DNA from: Puniceicoccaceae bacterium
GTDB lineage: Bacteria > Verrucomicrobiota > Verrucomicrobiia > Opitutales > Coraliomargaritaceae
Length of the DNA: 64,000 nt
Assembly (NCBI GenBank): GCA_902587165.1
Contig: CACIKF010000004.1
Coordinates: 55,682 to 119,681, forward strand
Direction: 5' to 3'
The position numbers and the translations under genes are program-made. Within the stretch, counting starts at the first letter, position 1, and each line of letters starts with the position of its first letter. The notes under the pieces were generated by a model that saw only the letters and a list, made by a program, of their open reading frames with translations, ran no database searches and was not told the origin of the DNA. Of this stretch, positions 61,449-64,000 are shown piece by piece.

Positions 61449-64000
61449 ATGGCTCAAGACCTCAAAGATACGCTCAATCTCCCACAGACGAATTTCCCCA
61501 TGCGAGGCAATCTGGTGGAGCGCGAACCAGAGCGTATTGATCACTGGAAAAAAATCGGTCTCTACGAGAAGATTCAGGCCAAAAATAGCTATGGGAAAAG
61601 CTTTACTCTACACGACGGTCCTCCCTTCACAAACGGCGATCTACATCTTGGGCACGCACTCAATAAGACATTGAAAGACACGATCTTACGTTACAAGTGG
61701 ATGTCTGGTTACGACGCGCCCTACATCCCTGGTTGGGATAGCCATGGGCTGCCAATTGAACACAAGGTCTCACGCGAATTACAAGACTCTGGGCGCACCG
61801 ATTACACGCCTCTCGAAGTGCGCAAGGCCTGCGCCAAATTTGCTAACAAATACCGTATTATACAAAGCGAGCAATTTGAACGTCTTGGCGTGACAGCTGA
61901 CTGGGCAAACGAATACTGGACCATTCATCCCGAATACGAAGCGGCCGAATTGGAAACTTTTGCCAATTTTGTCGAGCAAGGCCTCGTTTACCGTAGCAAA
62001 AAGCCAGTCTACTGGTCGATTCCTTGTGCCACTGCACTCGCTGAGGCCGAGATTGAATATAATGACCACACTAGTATCTCAATCTTTGTAAAATTACGAT
62101 TGAGTGACGAAGCTCGTATCCAGCTAGACCTACCCGACGAAGACAGCTCGATTCTTATCTGGACGACCACTCCTTGGACACTACCCGCTAACCTAGCCGT
62201 GTCGGTCCACCCAAAGATCGAATACTCTGCCATCAAGACATCCGAAAATGGCACCCTCATCATGGCCACTGCGTTGATCGAGTCTGTAGTCGAAGAGTGT
62301 AAGATTGAAAGCTACGAAATCATCGCGAATTACATCGGTGCACAACTGGAAAAGCTTGATGCACGACATCCTTTTATCGATCGTCCATCCCCTCTCCTTC
62401 TCGCTGACTATGTAACGACAGAGAGCGGTACAGGTTGTGTGCACACCGCACCAGGTCATGGACTGGATGACTATATCACAGGAATTAACAACGGGCTCGA
62501 AGTTTATTGCCCACTAGATGACAATGGCTGCTATGTAGCCGACGGCCAAGTGCCTACCGAACTCGTAGGTCTATCTGTCCTAGATGCCGATAAAAAGCCC
62601 TCCGATGCCAATCTTGGAGTACTTCGTATCACTGCTGCCAATGGCTCGCTAATTGCCAAAAAGAAATTTGTCCACAGCTATCCGCATTGCTGGCGCTCCA
62701 AAACGCCCGTCGTCTTTCGTGCAATGGACCAATGGTTCATCGCTCTCGATAAGAACGGTGATCGAGCTGTTGCCTTGGAATCTCTCAAAGATGTCAATTT
62801 TATCCCCAACTGGGGGGAAAATCGTATTCGCGCAGCTGTGGAGAATCGTCCCGATTGGTGCATCAGTCGCCAGCGCACATGGGGCGTCCCTATTCCAGCA
62901 TTCTACGATGAAGACGGCGGCGCCTACATGGATGCCGACGTCATTCGGGCAATTTCTAAGAAAGTCGCTGTGTCTGGAACTGACCTTTGGTTCGAAAAGA
63001 CCGCCGCCGAAATCCTCGACGGTATCCCCCTCCCCAGCGACTGGCCAAGTGCCGAAAAACTCACATGCGGTAACGACACACTCGATGTTTGGATCGACTC
63101 TGGATCGAGCCACTGTGCAGTTTTACAAAAAAGATCTAATCTAAAATGGCCAGCCGACCTCTATCTTGAAGGATCTGACCAACATCGTGGTTGGTTCCAA
63201 AGTTCACTCTGGACATCGGTAATTGTCGATAAAGCAGCGCCCTATAAAAACCTCCTCACTCATGGATTCATCGTGAAGGAAGATGGAACTAAACTTTCTA
63301 AGAGTGACGGCGCCGCTCGTCCGCTCAACGAGTGGATTGGTAGCTACGGTGCCGACATTATCAGACTTTGGATTTGCTCGCAGGATTACCGAGGCGATGT
63401 GCCCGTCTCTGACAAGATCGTGAAGAATGTGGCTAACAACTACCGTAATCTTCGCAATACACTTCGATTCCAGATCGGCAACCTGCACGACTTCAATGTC
63501 GCGACCGACGCCGTTCCCCTCAAAGAGCTTAACGCTCTCGACAAATGGGCACTCAACGAGCTAGCGCAGCTTGTTCGTAAGGTGACCGAAGCCTATGATC
63601 TTTACGAATTCCACCGTGCATTTAAAGACTTCATTGATCCCTTCGTAGCCAATACACTCTCAGCTACCTACCATGATGTGCTCAAGGATCGTCTCTATAC
63701 GCGCAGCCCAAACGACCCGCTCCGCCGATCCTCGCAGACTGCAATCCACATCATCTTCTCTGTCTTCACTCGCTTGATAGCGCCACTTGTGCCATTCACA
63801 GCCGACGAAGCTTGGAGCTTCGCCCAAAATGATAGCGACTTTGGCGACCAAGCGATCGCACTAGCGGACTGGCCAGTAGTCGATCCAAATTGGGAGGATG
63901 CAGAAACAGCAGATGATATTACAGCGCTGCGTAGTTTTCTTTCAAGCCAAGTCAATGATCGCCTCGAAGCCCTTCGCCAACAAAAGACAATAGGACAAAG
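61449..64000 (+). CDS. ileS: Isoleucyl-tRNA synthetase, C-terminus beyond window edge
   Basis: Class I synthetase that charges tRNA-Ile. About 850 residues are visible; the usual length is 930-950, so the end lies outside the window. The start MAQDLKDTLNLPQTNFPMRG is typical. HIGH is present as HLGH (66-69), the editing domain contains TTPWTLPANLAVSVHP, and the KMSKS loop is KLSKS (615-619). The C-terminal anticodon-binding helices are partly present. No T-box leader was found in the 120 bp upstream. The gene is divergent from the exchanger. Confidence 0.96.
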   Translation, partial: MAQDLKDTLNLPQTNFPMRGNLVEREPERIDHWKKIGLYEKIQAKNSYGKSFTLHDGPPFTNGDLHLGHALNKTLKDTILRYKWMSGYDAPYIPGWDSHGLPIEHKVSRELQDSGRTDYTPLEVRKACAKFANKYRIIQSEQFERLGVTADWANEYWTIHPEYEAAELETFANFVEQGLVYRSKKPVYWSIPCATALAEAEIEYNDHTSISIFVKLRLSDEARIQLDLPDEDSSILIWTTTPWTLPANLAVSVHPKIEYSAIKTSENGTLIMATALIESVVEECKIESYEIIANYIGAQLEKLDARHPFIDRPSPLLLADYVTTESGTGCVHTAPGHGLDDYITGINNGLEVYCPLDDNGCYVADGQVPTELVGLSVLDADKKPSDANLGVLRITAANGSLIAKKKFVHSYPHCWRSKTPVVFRAMDQWFIALDKNGDRAVALESLKDVNFIPNWGENRIRAAVENRPDWCISRQRTWGVPIPAFYDEDGGAYMDADVIRAISKKVAVSGTDLWFEKTAAEILDGIPLPSDWPSAEKLTCGNDTLDVWIDSGSSHCAVLQKRSNLKWPADLYLEGSDQHRGWFQSSLWTSVIVDKAAPYKNLLTHGFIVKEDGTKLSKSDGAARPLNEWIGSYGADIIRLWICSQDYRGDVPVSDKIVKNVANNYRNLRNTLRFQIGNLHDFNVATDAVPLKELNALDKWALNELAQLVRKVTEAYDLYEFHRAFKDFIDPFVANTLSATYHDVLKDRLYTRSPNDPLRRSSQTAIHIIFSVFTRLIAPLVPFTADEAWSFAQNDSDFGDQAIALADWPVVDPNWEDAETADDITALRSFLSSQVNDRLEALRQQKTIGQ

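Noticed and set aside
62653..63144. 163- and 154-residue frames inside ileS on both strands
   Set aside because: They overlap the catalytic region of ileS in other frames and show no independent motif.

Overview
The window looks like chromosomal DNA of a marine polysaccharide-degrading Verrucomicrobiota, probably class Opitutia near Puniceicoccales or Coraliomargarita/Lentimonas. That placement is inferred from gene content: five S1-type sulfatases, a GH29 fucosidase, a nonphosphorylating fucose operon, a GH141-like beta-helix enzyme, a GH128-like giant secreted protein, and large secreted proteins with calcium-binding repeats and the short C-terminal domain common in that phylum. No rRNA, CRISPR array, prophage or intact transposase was seen.

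Layout. 1-5.2 kb: three sulfatases, the first cut by the window edge. 5.4-14.1 kb: GH29 alpha-L-fucosidase, FucP permease, FucU mutarotase, an aldo/keto reductase (L-fucose dehydrogenase type), L-fuconolactonase, a zinc alcohol dehydrogenase, a UxaE-like epimerase, and a convergent AraC regulator. Together they form a plausible fucoidan/fucose module: sulfatases and fucosidase release L-fucose outside the membrane, the permease imports it, and it is oxidised to L-fuconate. No fuconate dehydratase or aldolase is present, so the lower half is either elsewhere or uses an oxidation/epimerisation route. 14.4-22.7 kb: one 2745-residue secreted multidomain protein with a GH128-like core near its C terminus.

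22.9-32.1 kb is mostly housekeeping: tRNA-Ala(GGC), a Cdd1-type HhH protein, a LON-domain protein, a LolA-like protein, a YbdG-type mechanosensitive channel, ParB, a LysM protein, Lgt, GlgC and GlmS. 32.1-44.6 kb is an AT-richer accessory block beginning exactly at the glmS stop codon: two methyltransferases (one with an in-frame stop), a remnant of a second glmS 3' end, a sulfatase, a four-repeat secreted protein, a beta-helix GH141-like protein and a 976-residue secreted protein. 45.2-64.0 kb returns to housekeeping: NDH-2, an unknown membrane protein, ThrS, a sulfatase, a three-gene operon ending in a PhoD-like protein that has lost its metal-binding residues, then GatCAB, EngB, GpmI, a Na+/Ca2+ exchanger and IleS (cut by the right edge).

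Most noteworthy: the fucose operon with LgoD-like plus UxaE-like enzymes and no dehydratase; a glmS 3'-end remnant bracketing two methyltransferases; a beta-sandwich module inserted between the two putative catalytic glutamates of a GH128-like domain; and a PhoD-family pseudoenzyme co-directional with two unknown proteins. Functions rest on motif recognition by eye; no database search was run.
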